NCBI GenBank assembly: GCA_035480695.1
Contig: DATIHM010000008.1
Span: forward strand, 1 to 33,908
Source of the DNA: DATBED01 sp035480695
GTDB lineage: Bacteria > Patescibacteriota > Saccharimonadia > Saccharimonadales > UBA4665
Direction of reading: 5' to 3'
DNA length: 33,908 bases
Within the stretch, counting starts at the first letter, position 1. Every line of letters begins with the position of its first letter. Position numbers and translations under genes: made by a program. The notes beneath the pieces are model-generated. The model searched no databases. It was not told the origin of the DNA and saw nothing but the letters and a program-made list of their open reading frames with translations. Positions 1-8,509 of this stretch are shown here, piece by piece.

Positions 1-1
1 G

Positions 2-766
2 GTTTTTAAGCTACTGGTTCCCCGCTCCGTCGCCAAAGCCGACGCTGTTATTTGTATAAGTCGCTCGGCTGCCGAAGCGGCTGTTTCGCGCGGTGTTCCG
101 GCCGAAAAGATTAGCGTAATCCCGCTGGCCGTCAATGACGACATTTTCGGCACTTCTAGCCGCGAAGAGTTAATCCACCAGCTGGACTTGCCGGCGGAAT
201 CCAAACTGCTTTTGACAGTCGGTCGATTGGTGCAGCGCAAAGGCGTGGAGTGGTTCATCGCTAGCGTCCTGCCGGGCTTGGCTGGGCAGTTCCCAGGAAT
301 CGTTTACCTGGTGGCCGGTGACGGCCCGGCCCGGCCGGACATCGAGGCAGCGATTGCGCGTAATCACATGGAGAATCACGTCCGCCTGCTCGGCCGTGTT
401 TCGCCGGAACTGCTGGCCGCCGCCTACAACGGTGTGGATGTTTTCGTCATGCCGAACATCCAGGTGCCTGGCGATATGGAAGGTTTCGGCCTGGTGCTGC
501 TCGAAGCCGCCATGTGCGAGCGGCCAATCGTCGCTTCGTCGCTTGAAGGCATAGAAGAGGCCGTGCAGAACGACAAGAACGGCAAGTTGGTACATACGCT
601 CGACACCGAGACTTTCCGCAAGCAACTCGAACTATTCCTAAAAAATTCAGAAGAGGCACAAGCTTTTGGCAAGCAAGCTCGCCAATTCACCCAGCAGAAT
701 TACAGCTGGCCGACTATCGCCGAACGTTACGTCGAGATTTACCGCAGACTTGACGGCTTGCAATAG
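2..766 (+). CDS. GT4-family glycosyltransferase, 3' part
   Basis: The gene is open from the left edge of the window, so its N-terminal half is missing. What remains is about 254 residues covering the end of the acceptor domain and the C-terminal Rossmann domain of a GT-B fold, GT4-type transferase. Visible family motifs are GRLVQRKGVEWF at the start of the nucleotide-sugar domain, AGDGP, and EGFGLVLLEAAMCERPIVAS, which contains the E-x7-E signature that holds the sugar nucleotide. Such enzymes transfer a sugar from an NDP- or GDP-sugar to a lipid or glycan at the cytoplasmic face of the membrane. The acceptor and donor cannot be told from this fragment. It ends with TAG 27 nt before the next gene on the same strand. 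Confidence 0.9.
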   Translation, partial: VFKLLVPRSVAKADAVICISRSAAEAAVSRGVPAEKISVIPLAVNDDIFGTSSREELIHQLDLPAESKLLLTVGRLVQRKGVEWFIASVLPGLAGQFPGIVYLVAGDGPARPDIEAAIARNHMENHVRLLGRVSPELLAAAYNGVDVFVMPNIQVPGDMEGFGLVLLEAAMCERPIVASSLEGIEEAVQNDKNGKLVHTLDTETFRKQLELFLKNSEEAQAFGKQARQFTQQNYSWPTIAERYVEIYRRLDGLQ

Positions 767-793
767 TACCCCTAAAACCCTTAAGCTTATAAG

Positions 794-2458
794 ATGGACG
801 AAGTCGTTGCTGGCCTTAAAAAGGCCAACTTCCAGGGTGAGACTGATAATTCTCCGGAAACGATAGATTTTTACAGCCATGACGCGTCGATGTTCGAGCT
901 GCGACCTAAGCTGGTTGTGCGCCCGAAGGACGCCAAAGATGTGGAGCGGTTGGTCAAGCTTATCAGCCGGCTGAAAAAGGACGACAGTTCGCTCAGTTTG
1001 ACGGCGCGCTCGGCCGGCACCGACATGTCGGGCGGCGCCATCAACGAGTCGGTCATTATAGACTTTCGGGCGCACTTCACCGCTATCGAGCATGTTACCG
1101 ACAAGACCGCGCAGGTCCAGCCCGGCGTTTTGTACAAGGATTTTGAAAAGCAGACGCTCAAGTTGCACCGCCTGATGCCGACATATCCGGCTTCACGCGA
1201 TCTGGCCTCTGTGGGCGGCATGGTCAACAACGATTCCGGCGGCGAAAAATCGCTGGAATTCGGCAAAATCGAAAACTTCGTTACCGAGCTGGATTTCGTC
1301 TTCGCCGACGGAGTCAAGCGCCAGGTCAAGCCGCTCGACAAAAAAGAGCTGGCCGCCAAGCGCAAGCAGAAGGATTTCGAGGGCGAAGTTTACGACAAGT
1401 TGTACAAGCTCATCGAAGCCGACTACGACGCCATCAAAGCCGCCAAGCCGCATGTCAGCAAGAACTCAACCGGCTACAACCTTTGGAACGTCTGGGACCG
1501 CGACAAAGGTGTCTTCGACCTGACACAGCTCATCGTCGGCGCCCAGGGCACGCTCGGCTTCGTGACCGACATCCACTTTAGGCTGGTGCCGACGCGGCCG
1601 CACTCCGGCCTGCTCATATTGTTCATGAAAGATATCGGCGACCTCGGCGAGGTCATCCCCAAAGTGCTCGAGGCCAAGCCGGCCACGTTCGAGTCGTTCG
1701 ACGACGCCACCATGTGGCTGGGCCTCAAGTTCATGCCCAGTTTCCACAAGATGCTCGGCTGGGGAGGCGTGCTTAAACTATTGCTTAGTTTTATCCCCAC
1801 CGGATTCCATATGTTCCGCGGCATTCCCAAGCTTATATTGATGGTCGAATTCAACGGCGAAACAGAGGACGAAGTGCGTGAGAAGGTTCATGCCCTGCAC
1901 CGCGAGCTGGCGCATCACCGCGCCCGTTACGAAATCAACGGCTTCGAAGAAGACCCGACCGAGGGCAAATCCGAAAAGTTCTGGTTGATGCGCCGTTATA
2001 GTTTCCAGCTGCTGCGCAGCAAGGTCAAAGACAAGCACACGGCGCCGTTCATCGACGATTTCGTGGTGCCGCCGGCCAACCTGACGGCCTTTTTGCCGAA
2101 GTTGCGCCGAATCATCAAAAAGTACAAGCTGTTCGCGACCATCGCCGGCCACATGGGCGACGGTAACTTCCACGTCATTCCGCTTATGAAGCTGGAAGAT
2201 CCGAAAGACCGCCACAAAATCCTGCCGGCCATGAAGCAGGTCAACAAACTGGTGCTGAAGTACGGCGGTTCCCTAAGCGGCGAACACAACGACGGGCTGG
2301 TGCGCGGCCCCTGGCTGAAAGAGATGTACGGCCCGCACGTCTATAAGCTTTTCAAAGACACGAAGGATATCATGGATCCGCAGAACATTTTCAACCCGCA
2401 CAAAAAGGCTGACGCCGACTGGGAATTCAGCTTCGGCCACATCCGCGACCACTTCTAA
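794..2458 (+). CDS. FAD-linked oxidase, D-lactate/glycolate dehydrogenase type
   Basis: This 554-residue protein has the two-domain layout of the GlcD/D-lactate dehydrogenase family: an N-terminal FAD-binding PCMH domain (about residues 30-260; TARSAGTDMSGGA, YPASRDLASVGGMVNNDSGG) and a C-terminal FAD-linked oxidase domain. The latter ends with the diagnostic AGHMGDGNFH, LSGEHNDGLVRGPW and MDPQNIFNPHKK segments that carry the active-site His and Glu residues. The family oxidises a 2-hydroxyacid to a 2-oxoacid and passes electrons to quinone or another acceptor. There is no C-terminal Fe-S domain, so it resembles the simple single-polypeptide form. The substrate is inferred, D-lactate being the commonest. 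The bo3 oxidase genes 1.4 kb away make a quinone link plausible. The TAA stop abuts the stop of the convergent next gene. Confidence 0.88.
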   Translation: MDEVVAGLKKANFQGETDNSPETIDFYSHDASMFELRPKLVVRPKDAKDVERLVKLISRLKKDDSSLSLTARSAGTDMSGGAINESVIIDFRAHFTAIEHVTDKTAQVQPGVLYKDFEKQTLKLHRLMPTYPASRDLASVGGMVNNDSGGEKSLEFGKIENFVTELDFVFADGVKRQVKPLDKKELAAKRKQKDFEGEVYDKLYKLIEADYDAIKAAKPHVSKNSTGYNLWNVWDRDKGVFDLTQLIVGAQGTLGFVTDIHFRLVPTRPHSGLLILFMKDIGDLGEVIPKVLEAKPATFESFDDATMWLGLKFMPSFHKMLGWGGVLKLLLSFIPTGFHMFRGIPKLILMVEFNGETEDEVREKVHALHRELAHHRARYEINGFEEDPTEGKSEKFWLMRRYSFQLLRSKVKDKHTAPFIDDFVVPPANLTAFLPKLRRIIKKYKLFATIAGHMGDGNFHVIPLMKLEDPKDRHKILPAMKQVNKLVLKYGGSLSGEHNDGLVRGPWLKEMYGPHVYKLFKDTKDIMDPQNIFNPHKKADADWEFSFGHIRDHF

Positions 2459-3025
2459 TCAGGCAGCCAATGCCAGCTTGGCCATTTCAGGCTCAGTCGG
2501 AGTCCAGAGCCCATGTGCGGCCAGTGCCGCGGCGTCACCGAACGTCTTATCGTATACGAGTTTAAAGGAAAGTAAGTCAAAAAACCTGTTAACCCGGAAG
2601 CCTAAGACTCGGAAAGCTTCGTAAACGTCCTTGCCCTCGCCTGAAATAACGTAACGCATGGCTTCTTGATGGGCCTTCTTGTGCATTGCCTGTTTGGCCG
2701 CTGCCTGCCACAGCCAGTAGCAAGTTGAAACCCTGACGAGCTGGTCGGCAGAGAGCTCGCCGTCTGGTACGTAAATGCCTAGGGGCTTTATGAGGCGGAA
2801 TTTACGAAGCAGCTCGGCTTCTTCCCTGCTGTTGAAATCCAGCTGATTTGTGAATTCGAGATGTTCCGGCTCGGCAACTTGATTGACCACTGCTTGAAAA
2901 ACGACCGCATATGCACCGACAACTATGGGCGGTAGTCCCTTCTTCCAAGTAAAGGCATCTCTCGGGTGGACTTCCCGGAAGTTTTCACAGGCGGGTCCGA
3001 TATTTTCGTAGTTACCCCGCGGCAT
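2459..3025 (-). CDS. hypothetical protein, 188 aa
   Basis: I do not recognise this protein. It is a soluble-looking 188-residue product with no signal peptide or membrane helix. It is moderately rich in aromatic residues, with a charged central part (LDFNSREEAELLRKFRLIKPLG) and an alanine-rich C-terminus. The ATG is preceded by a -10-like TATACC at 3034-3039, leaving only 8 nt before the start, which fits the very short leaders seen elsewhere here. Its TGA stop touches the TAA of the convergent FAD oxidase with no base between. It is followed upstream by another unrecognised minus-strand gene 41 nt away, and the two could be co-transcribed. Confidence 0.7.
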   Translation of the reverse strand: MPRGNYENIGPACENFREVHPRDAFTWKKGLPPIVVGAYAVVFQAVVNQVAEPEHLEFTNQLDFNSREEAELLRKFRLIKPLGIYVPDGELSADQLVRVSTCYWLWQAAAKQAMHKKAHQEAMRYVISGEGKDVYEAFRVLGFRVNRFFDLLSFKLVYDKTFGDAAALAAHGLWTPTEPEMAKLALAA

Positions 3026-3066
3026 CTACCTTTGGTATACAGCCTTTTGGCGCGGATTGCAAATAG

Positions 3067-3417
3067 TTAGCCGCGATATTCTTCGCCAAGCCGGTAGTTG
3101 GTTTTTGTCACGAGTTCGGTTCTTGATTTTACAAAGTGCGCGCGTCTAACTACGAAATTACCTGAGCCCTCTGGCGCAAATCGAGACAGCGTGTCTGCCA
3201 TGTCGAGCAGACCATCCCGATTGTAACCAAACCGCATTATCACAGGGTCCGCTGGTTCGGTTCCACTTGAATACTCAGCATCCTCTTCTACTATCGCCCA
3301 ATCACCCTTGGGAGCCATCGCTTGTGCACCAAGGGCAGATTGTAGCTCGTTGCTTAAAGTCACATGTTGGTCTTCTACCGTTATGACTGCTTCGATCCCG
3401 GGTATAACAACTGCCAT
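3067..3417 (-). CDS. hypothetical protein, 116 aa
   Basis: An unrecognised 116-residue soluble protein without a signal peptide or membrane segment. The C-terminal third is basic (VVRRAHFVKSRTELVTKTNY). A GAAAGG stretch lies 5 nt before the ATG and may serve as a ribosome binding site. A TATAGC-like -10 lies at 3434-3439. It is transcribed away from the coiled-coil gene across a 131-nt AT-rich spacer, and its 3' end is 41 nt from the next minus-strand gene. The absence of overlap by any better frame and the ordinary codon use support a real gene, but no function can be suggested. Confidence 0.6.
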   Translation of the reverse strand: MAVVIPGIEAVITVEDQHVTLSNELQSALGAQAMAPKGDWAIVEEDAEYSSGTEPADPVIMRFGYNRDGLLDMADTLSRFAPEGSGNFVVRRAHFVKSRTELVTKTNYRLGEEYRG

Positions 3418-3511
3418 AAAAACCTTTCAGACTGCTATAGTGACATTTACGCGACTTTTAGTCAACGGACGAGGCTTTTTCTTGCATCTGTTAAAGATTT
3501 ATTAAATGCTT

Positions 3512-3539
3512 TTGCGGCAAGCCACAACAGGCTTATACT
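3512..3539 (+). promoter_or_regulatory. promoter of the coiled-coil gene
   Basis: TTGCGG (3512-3517), 16 nt, TATACT (3534-3539). Only 9 nt separate the -10 box from the ATG at 3549, so the transcript would start within a few bases of the start codon. Confidence 0.55.
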
Positions 3540-3548
3540 GGTTTCAAT

Positions 3549-3851
3549 ATGGATGTTCAAACCACTTTGAGCGAACTGATTGAAAGCCAACACGAGCTAT
3601 TTTTGGCTATTTCAGATGTTCAACGTCGCATGGCGACTGCCGGTGATTTCGTGACCGTAAAATCAATCCTTGAAGACCTGCAAGAGTATTCAGAAGCAGG
3701 CTTCGAAACTATGAACGACCGATTCGACAGGCTGGAAGATCAAACTGATCGGGTTGAGGGCCGACTTGACCAAGTGGAGGACAGACTAGGTCAAATAGAT
3801 GGCCGACTTGAGCGGGTGGAGTCTCTTCTGGGCGGCAAATACGAGCGCTAA
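3549..3851 (+). CDS. small coiled-coil protein
   Basis: This 100-residue acidic protein is mostly a predicted coiled coil. From about residue 57 to 94 it repeats a seven-residue pattern of the type RLDQVED / RLGQIDG / RLERVES, with Leu, Val or Ile at the a and d positions and Arg, Glu and Asp around them. It has no membrane helix. Proteins like this act as oligomerisation or scaffold elements, but no partner is evident. The gene has its own promoter immediately upstream with a 9-nt spacer to the ATG and no Shine-Dalgarno site. Its TAA stop shares four bases (CTAA, 3848-3851) with the stop of the convergent heme O synthase gene. Confidence 0.75.
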   Translation: MDVQTTLSELIESQHELFLAISDVQRRMATAGDFVTVKSILEDLQEYSEAGFETMNDRFDRLEDQTDRVEGRLDQVEDRLGQIDGRLERVESLLGGKYER

Positions 3852-4654
3852 GGCAGCTTCGGTCCGGCGGCCAGGGCGACGCAGTAAACGAGCAGTACAA
3901 TCAGCGAGAAGCGGAACATGTGGCGGCCCCAGGCCTCGTCATCTTTGCTTTTAAGGCCGCTGAAGCCTTCCCAGAGCCAGTTGAAGCCGAGCGCGACCAT
4001 TATGGCCATATAGGTGTAATTATTGTAGCCGGCTATGGTCAGAGCGGCTGCGGCTGCCGTGAACGCCAGGATGTAAAAAAGAATCTCGAGCTTGACGCGT
4101 TTCGAGCCTCTGCTGACCGACAACACCGGCAGCTTGGCCTTTTTGTAGTCTTTGTAGCGATAGAGCGCGATGGCGTAAAAGTGCGGCATCTGCCAGAAGA
4201 CCATCGTCAGGAATAATATAATGGCGCCCCCATCGAAACGGTCGGTGACGGCCGTGTAACCGGCCGCAATCGGCGTGGCGCCTGACACGCTGCCGACCAG
4301 TACTCCGAAGTGCGTATGGCGCTTCGACAAACCATAAGGAACCAGATAAAAGAACAGCCCGATGGCACCAAGCGCGGCCGTCAACTTGTTAACGTAAGCC
4401 AGAAGCAGCCAGAAGCCGATGATTCCCAGGGCCACTGCAAAAATGCGCGCCTGGTGTGGCTTGATAGCGCCTGTCACGAGCACACGTTGCTTGGTGCGCG
4501 CCATTTTGGCGTCGAGCTTGCGGTCCATGACGTTGTTGAGCACGCAGCCACAGGCTATCACCAGCGAAACGCCGCCTACAAAGGCAGCGAACTTCCCCAC
4601 TTCAAATTCGTGGTGCAGCTGTGCCGCCAGCAAATAGCCGGCCGCTGCGCTCAA
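3848..4654 (-). CDS. cyoE: protoheme IX farnesyltransferase (heme O synthase)
   Basis: A UbiA-superfamily prenyltransferase that attaches a farnesyl group to protoheme to make heme O for the oxidase. The first Asp-rich motif is seen in NNVMDRKLDAKMARTKQR and the second region in YRYKDYKKAKLPVL; about eight or nine hydrophobic helices follow the family pattern. It is the last gene of cyoABCDE. The coordinates start at the first canonical start codon, a TTG at 4654, but the frame is open further upstream and encodes KSYYWLAKPGIIYGND, which looks like the normal conserved N-terminus of this family. No ATG, GTG or TTG lies in that stretch before an in-frame stop at 4772-4774. The true start may be an unusual codon such as the ATC at 4717. 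Family assignment is firm; the start is not. Confidence 0.9.
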   Translation of the reverse strand: MSAAAGYLLAAQLHHEFEVGKFAAFVGGVSLVIACGCVLNNVMDRKLDAKMARTKQRVLVTGAIKPHQARIFAVALGIIGFWLLLAYVNKLTAALGAIGLFFYLVPYGLSKRHTHFGVLVGSVSGATPIAAGYTAVTDRFDGGAIILFLTMVFWQMPHFYAIALYRYKDYKKAKLPVLSVSRGSKRVKLEILFYILAFTAAAAALTIAGYNNYTYMAIMVALGFNWLWEGFSGLKSKDDEAWGRHMFRFSLIVLLVYCVALAAGPKLP

Positions 4655-4701
4655 GTCATTTCCGTAAATGATGCCCGGCTTCGCCAGCCAGTAATACGAC
4701 T

Positions 4702-5079
4702 TTAGTAGTTTGAAGATGGTTGGATTCCCTCGTCCTGGATGATCTGTTGTGGCGACTGGTCGACTGGTTGCTCATGGCCATAATTGAGGTTTTTCATTAT
4801 CCAGAGCGAGCCGAAGACCAATATGAGGACAACCATAGCAGCGAAAGCGGCAGCTGTCAAATTCCAGCGCGGCTTCGATTCCCGGCCGAGGTGCAAGAAG
4901 AATACCAGCTGCACGAAGAGTTGGATGATCGCCAGTACAGCCAGAACGTAAATCAGCGTCCAGCCGCCTGACAGGTTATGGGAGGCGATGAAGTAGGCCA
5001 GCAGGGTCAGCGCCAGCGACAAGCCGAAGCCGATGCTGTAGGTCTTGACCGAGCCGTGGCCGGCGTCGGAGCGGCTCAT
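4702..5079 (-). CDS. cyoD: cytochrome bo3 ubiquinol oxidase subunit IV
   Basis: A 125-residue membrane protein with three hydrophobic helices (about residues 15-33, 40-63 and 73-95), the size and pattern of the CyoD/subunit IV family. FVQLVFFLHLGRESKPRWN is the conserved loop after helix 2. The subunit assists assembly and stability around the CuB site of subunit I. The ATG overlaps the cyoC stop by four bases (ATGA), and the 3' end overlaps the upstream part of the cyoE frame, so it is translationally coupled within the operon. The C-terminal tail is Gln-rich and polar (EQPVDQSPQQIIQDEG). Confidence 0.93.
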   Translation of the reverse strand: MSRSDAGHGSVKTYSIGFGLSLALTLLAYFIASHNLSGGWTLIYVLAVLAIIQLFVQLVFFLHLGRESKPRWNLTAAAFAAMVVLILVFGSLWIMKNLNYGHEQPVDQSPQQIIQDEGIQPSSNY

Positions 5080-5645
5080 GTGGAAACCCCGAATAAGTAG
5101 ACAATGGTGAAGATGAAGATCCAGATGATGTCCAGGAAGTGCCAGAACAGGCTGAGCATGGTCAGGCGCTTGACTGTCTGGCCGCCCAGGCCGTTCTTAA
5201 GAACTTTATACATCATGGTGCCCATCCAGATGAGGCCGGCCGTGATGTGGGCACCGTGCGTGCCAACAAGCGTAAAGAAGGCCGACAGGAAGCCGCTGCG
5301 GCGCCAGCTGTTGCCTTCCATATGCAGCTTGTGGAATTCCGTCAGCTCCATCGTCAAGAAGAACAGGCCGAGCAGCATGGTCAGGCCGAAGAAGATAAGT
5401 ACTTGCCGCTTGTCGCCGCGGCGGGCCGCCAGCAGGCCGAGCCCGGCCGTGTAGCTGCTGGTGAGCAGCGCCAGCGTCTCAATCAGTACGAAAGGCAGGC
5501 TGAACAGCTCGTTGCCGGCCGGCCCGCCGAACGTGTTGTTGCGCAGAACGGCGAAGGTCGCGAACAGGCTGGCGAACAGCACGCAGTCGGTCATCAGGTA
5601 AACCCAGAAGCCGAACAGCGTCTTGTCGGTGGCTTCGTCGTTCAT
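5076..5645 (-). CDS. cyoC: cytochrome bo3 ubiquinol oxidase subunit III
   Basis: A 189-residue subunit III with five hydrophobic helices, matching the short quinol-oxidase form that lacks the first two helices of mitochondrial-type subunit III. The N-terminal segment FGFWVYLMTDCVLFASLFATF and the FTLVGTHGAHITAGLIWMG and LFWHFLDIIWIFIFTIVYL segments are strongly typical. It is a structural subunit of the O2-reducing complex in the cytoplasmic membrane. The start codon overlaps the cyoB stop (ATGA, 5642-5645) and the stop overlaps the cyoD start. Confidence 0.94.
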   Translation of the reverse strand: MNDEATDKTLFGFWVYLMTDCVLFASLFATFAVLRNNTFGGPAGNELFSLPFVLIETLALLTSSYTAGLGLLAARRGDKRQVLIFFGLTMLLGLFFLTMELTEFHKLHMEGNSWRRSGFLSAFFTLVGTHGAHITAGLIWMGTMMYKVLKNGLGGQTVKRLTMLSLFWHFLDIIWIFIFTIVYLFGVST

Positions 5646-7576
5646 ACCGAATCCCCTTCCAGCGCCGCGACCTCTTTGGCCGACAGCTTGTACTCGGTTT
5701 CGTCAGCGGAGGCACGGGCGATGATGCAGCTGATGATTCCGAGCAGGCCGATAGGCAGCAACCACAAGATGTGCCAGATCATGCCGAAGCCGAACAGGAA
5801 CGCGAAGGCGGCGATATAGATGCCGACGCCGCTGTTCTTGGGCAGGTGGATGGCCTCGTATTTGGTCTCGACCTTCTCTTTGGATTTTTTCATAGACCAG
5901 AAAGCGTCGCGGCCTTCGACTGGCGGTACGGTTGCGAAGTTATAGAACGGCGCTGGCGAACTGGTACTCCATTCTAGGGTGCGGGCGCCCCAGGGGTCGT
6001 TGCCCACCCTGTTTTCGTCGCGTTTCCATATGCTGTAGCCTAGTTGCAATAGCTGGAAGCCGACGCCTATCAGCACCAAAACGACACCGATGGCAGCAAC
6101 GATGAACAGCCCCTGCCAGCCTAGCGACGGGTCGTAGTTGTTCATACGCCGCGTGGCGCCCATTAGGCCCAAGACGTAAAGCGGAATGAACGCTGTCAGG
6201 AAGCCGACGAACCAGAACCAGAAAGCGTAGCGGCCGAGCCGCTCGTTCAGTGTGAAGCCGAACATCTTCGGGAACCAATACGTCAGCCCGGCGAAGAAGC
6301 CGAAGACCACGCCGCCGACAATCATGGTGTGGAAATGTGCCACCAGAAACAAGCTGTTGTGCACCTGGAAGTCGATGGCCGGCACGGCCATCATGACGCC
6401 GGCCATGCCGCCGATACTAAACGTCACAACGAAGCCCAAAAACCACAGCATGGGTGTGTCGAAACGGATGCGCCCGCGGTACATGGTGGCCAGCCAGTTG
6501 AAAATCTTCACACCTGTCGGGATGGCGATGACCATCGTCATAATGCCGAAGAAGGCGTTGACGTCGCCGCCGGCGCCCATCGTAAAGAAGTGGTGCAGCC
6601 AGACGGTGTACGACAAAAACGTAATCGCGCCCAGCGCCCAGACCATGCTCTTATAGCCGAAAATCGGCTTGCGCGAAAACGTCGACACGACTTCGCTGAA
6701 GACACCGAACGCCGGCAGAATCAAGATGTAGACTTCGGGGTGCCCCCACGCCCAGATGAGGTTGACGTACATCATGGCGTTGCCGCCGCCACCGGCCGTG
6801 AAGAAATGCATGCCGAGCGTGCGGTCGAGTGCCAGCATCAGAAGCGTGGCTGTCAAAATCGGGAAAGCGAAAACCACCAGTACCATGGAATTCAAAACGC
6901 TCCATGTGAACAGCGGCATGTGCATCAGCTTCATGCCCGGCCGGCGCATCCGCAGAATCGTCACCAAGAAGTTGATGCCCGACAATAGCGAGCCGACGCC
7001 GGCAATCTGCAGCGCCCAAATCCAGTAGTCGACGCCGACGCCTGGGCTGTAGGCCAGCTCTGATAAGGGCGGATAGGCCAGCCAACCGGCGGCCGAGAAT
7101 TCCCCGACTATCAGTGACAAATTGACCAAGACCATTCCCGACGCGAACAGCCAGAAAGCGCACGAATTCAAGAACGGGAACGCCACGTCGCGGGCGCCGA
7201 TCTGCAGCGGCATAATCAGGTTTATCAGCCCGAACATCAGGCCCATGGCCACGAAGAAAATCATAATTGTGCCGTGCGCCGAGAAAATCTGCTGGAAATG
7301 GTTGGCATTCAAGAAGTGCGAATTCGTTGCTTGCTGGGTGCGCAGCAGCACCACATCGGCCAGCCCGCGCAGCAACATCACCAGCGCCACCACGATGTAC
7401 ATGACGCCGATTTTCTTGGGGTCGAGGCTGGTCAGCCATTCCTTCCAAAGCCATTTCAGGCGCTTGGTGTAAATCAGGAAAGCCAGAATCGCCGCGCCGG
7501 CCAGCACCATGCTGAGCGCGCCGCCGCGCGTCACGGTATCTTGCGGAAAAGCATGCCAGCTCAGTCGCCCCAACAT
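5642..7576 (-). CDS. cyoB: cytochrome bo3 ubiquinol oxidase subunit I
   Basis: The 644-residue catalytic subunit of a heme-copper oxidase. All key residues are visible: the low-spin heme ligand in QQIFSAHGTIMIFF, the CuB ligands in AWGHPEVYILILP (His with the following cross-linking Tyr) and in TVWLHHFFTMGAG, and the two heme ligands in VAHFHTMIVGG. The Glu in GHPEVY and the helix composition place it in the A1-type group. The extra N- and C-terminal helices beyond the 12-helix core are typical of quinol oxidases; E. coli CyoB has 663 residues. The complex reduces O2 to water with quinol electrons and pumps protons. The ATG overlaps the cyoA stop (TGATG). Confidence 0.97.
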   Translation of the reverse strand: MLGRLSWHAFPQDTVTRGGALSMVLAGAAILAFLIYTKRLKWLWKEWLTSLDPKKIGVMYIVVALVMLLRGLADVVLLRTQQATNSHFLNANHFQQIFSAHGTIMIFFVAMGLMFGLINLIMPLQIGARDVAFPFLNSCAFWLFASGMVLVNLSLIVGEFSAAGWLAYPPLSELAYSPGVGVDYWIWALQIAGVGSLLSGINFLVTILRMRRPGMKLMHMPLFTWSVLNSMVLVVFAFPILTATLLMLALDRTLGMHFFTAGGGGNAMMYVNLIWAWGHPEVYILILPAFGVFSEVVSTFSRKPIFGYKSMVWALGAITFLSYTVWLHHFFTMGAGGDVNAFFGIMTMVIAIPTGVKIFNWLATMYRGRIRFDTPMLWFLGFVVTFSIGGMAGVMMAVPAIDFQVHNSLFLVAHFHTMIVGGVVFGFFAGLTYWFPKMFGFTLNERLGRYAFWFWFVGFLTAFIPLYVLGLMGATRRMNNYDPSLGWQGLFIVAAIGVVLVLIGVGFQLLQLGYSIWKRDENRVGNDPWGARTLEWSTSSPAPFYNFATVPPVEGRDAFWSMKKSKEKVETKYEAIHLPKNSGVGIYIAAFAFLFGFGMIWHILWLLPIGLLGIISCIIARASADETEYKLSAKEVAALEGDSV

Positions 7577-8457
7577 CAGTTAACCCCCGGAACCATATAT
7601 TTCAATAATACGTGACTGAACAGCTGCGGGTCTATTGAAGAATAAAATGCGACCGGATTGTACTGGCTCGGTTTGGCGAGGTGGTCGTATGACGCCAGGT
7701 CGAGCGCGCCTGGGGCGTTTTTGGCGGATTGCACCCAATCATTAAATTCCTGCTGCGGCCCGGCGATGGCCTGGAAACGCATGCCGGCAAAGCCGTCGCC
7801 GCTCAAGTTGGCCGACGAGCCCTGATAAATGCCTGCTTTGTCGGCCACCAGGTTGAGATGCGTCTGCATGCCGGGCATGGCGTAAATCTGGCTGCCGAGC
7901 TGCGGAATCCAGAACGAGTTCATCGGAGCGTCGGCCGTAATAGTGAAGTTCACCGGCCTGCCCACCGGCACTTCCATCTGGTTGACGCTGGCCACGCCCT
8001 GCTCGGGATAGATGAACAGCCATTTCCAGTCGAGCGCCACGACATGTACGTTGAGCGGCTTGCCGGCCACATCGAGCGCCTTGCGCGGGTCGAGCGCGTG
8101 GCTCGAATTCCAGGTAATCACACTCAAAATTCCGATAATCAAGATGGGGACGCCCCACCAGACGGTCTCCACCCAGCGGTTGCCCGTCAACTCCGGCTGG
8201 TACCTCGCCTTTTTGTTGCCCTCGCGGTACCTCCAGGCAATCGTAAACGTCATTATGTAGACTGGAATGACCACCAGCAGGCCGAGCCCGACCGTCACGA
8301 ACATCAGGTCGCGCTCTTTGCTGGCAACTTCGCCGGCCGGATTGAGCACCGCGAAATTCTTGGCGTGAAGGTACCAGACGATGATGCCGATGAACCACAG
8401 CACCAGCACCGCCACGAATGCCCTTTTCTGGTTTTTGTTAACCTGCTTTTTCGCCAC
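7576..8457 (-). CDS. cyoA: cytochrome bo3 ubiquinol oxidase subunit II
   Basis: A 293-residue subunit II with an N-terminal hydrophobic helix (about 13-30), a second helix pair around 52-76 and 100-117, and a periplasm-side cupredoxin domain (DWKWLFIYPEQGVASVNQMEVPVG to the C-terminus). The protein contains no cysteine, so the CuA site of cytochrome c oxidases is absent and the electron donor should be quinol. There is also no lipobox, unlike E. coli CyoA. The start is a GTG; a -10-like TATAGT lies at 8492-8497, about 34 nt upstream, giving this operon a longer leader than most genes nearby. It is the first gene of the cyo operon. Confidence 0.95.
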   Translation of the reverse strand: MAKKQVNKNQKRAFVAVLVLWFIGIIVWYLHAKNFAVLNPAGEVASKERDLMFVTVGLGLLVVIPVYIMTFTIAWRYREGNKKARYQPELTGNRWVETVWWGVPILIIGILSVITWNSSHALDPRKALDVAGKPLNVHVVALDWKWLFIYPEQGVASVNQMEVPVGRPVNFTITADAPMNSFWIPQLGSQIYAMPGMQTHLNLVADKAGIYQGSSANLSGDGFAGMRFQAIAGPQQEFNDWVQSAKNAPGALDLASYDHLAKPSQYNPVAFYSSIDPQLFSHVLLKYMVPGVN

Positions 8458-8509
8458 TTGGAAGTTTACCCAAATCTCTTACGCTTCTACTACTATACCA
8501 CCTTACGGG

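Noticed and set aside
814..842. Hairpin TGGCCTT/AAGGCCA near the start of the FAD oxidase gene
   Set aside because: Short stem inside coding sequence with no T run; probably chance.
5139..5819. 226-codon plus-strand frame opposite cyoC
   Set aside because: Antisense to conserved oxidase subunits; its Gln/Arg/Glu-rich product has no recognisable features.
5642..8457. Reading the oxidase as an aa3-type cytochrome c oxidase
   Set aside because: Subunit II has no cysteine, so no CuA site, and the gene order and subunit sizes match the bo3 quinol oxidase.
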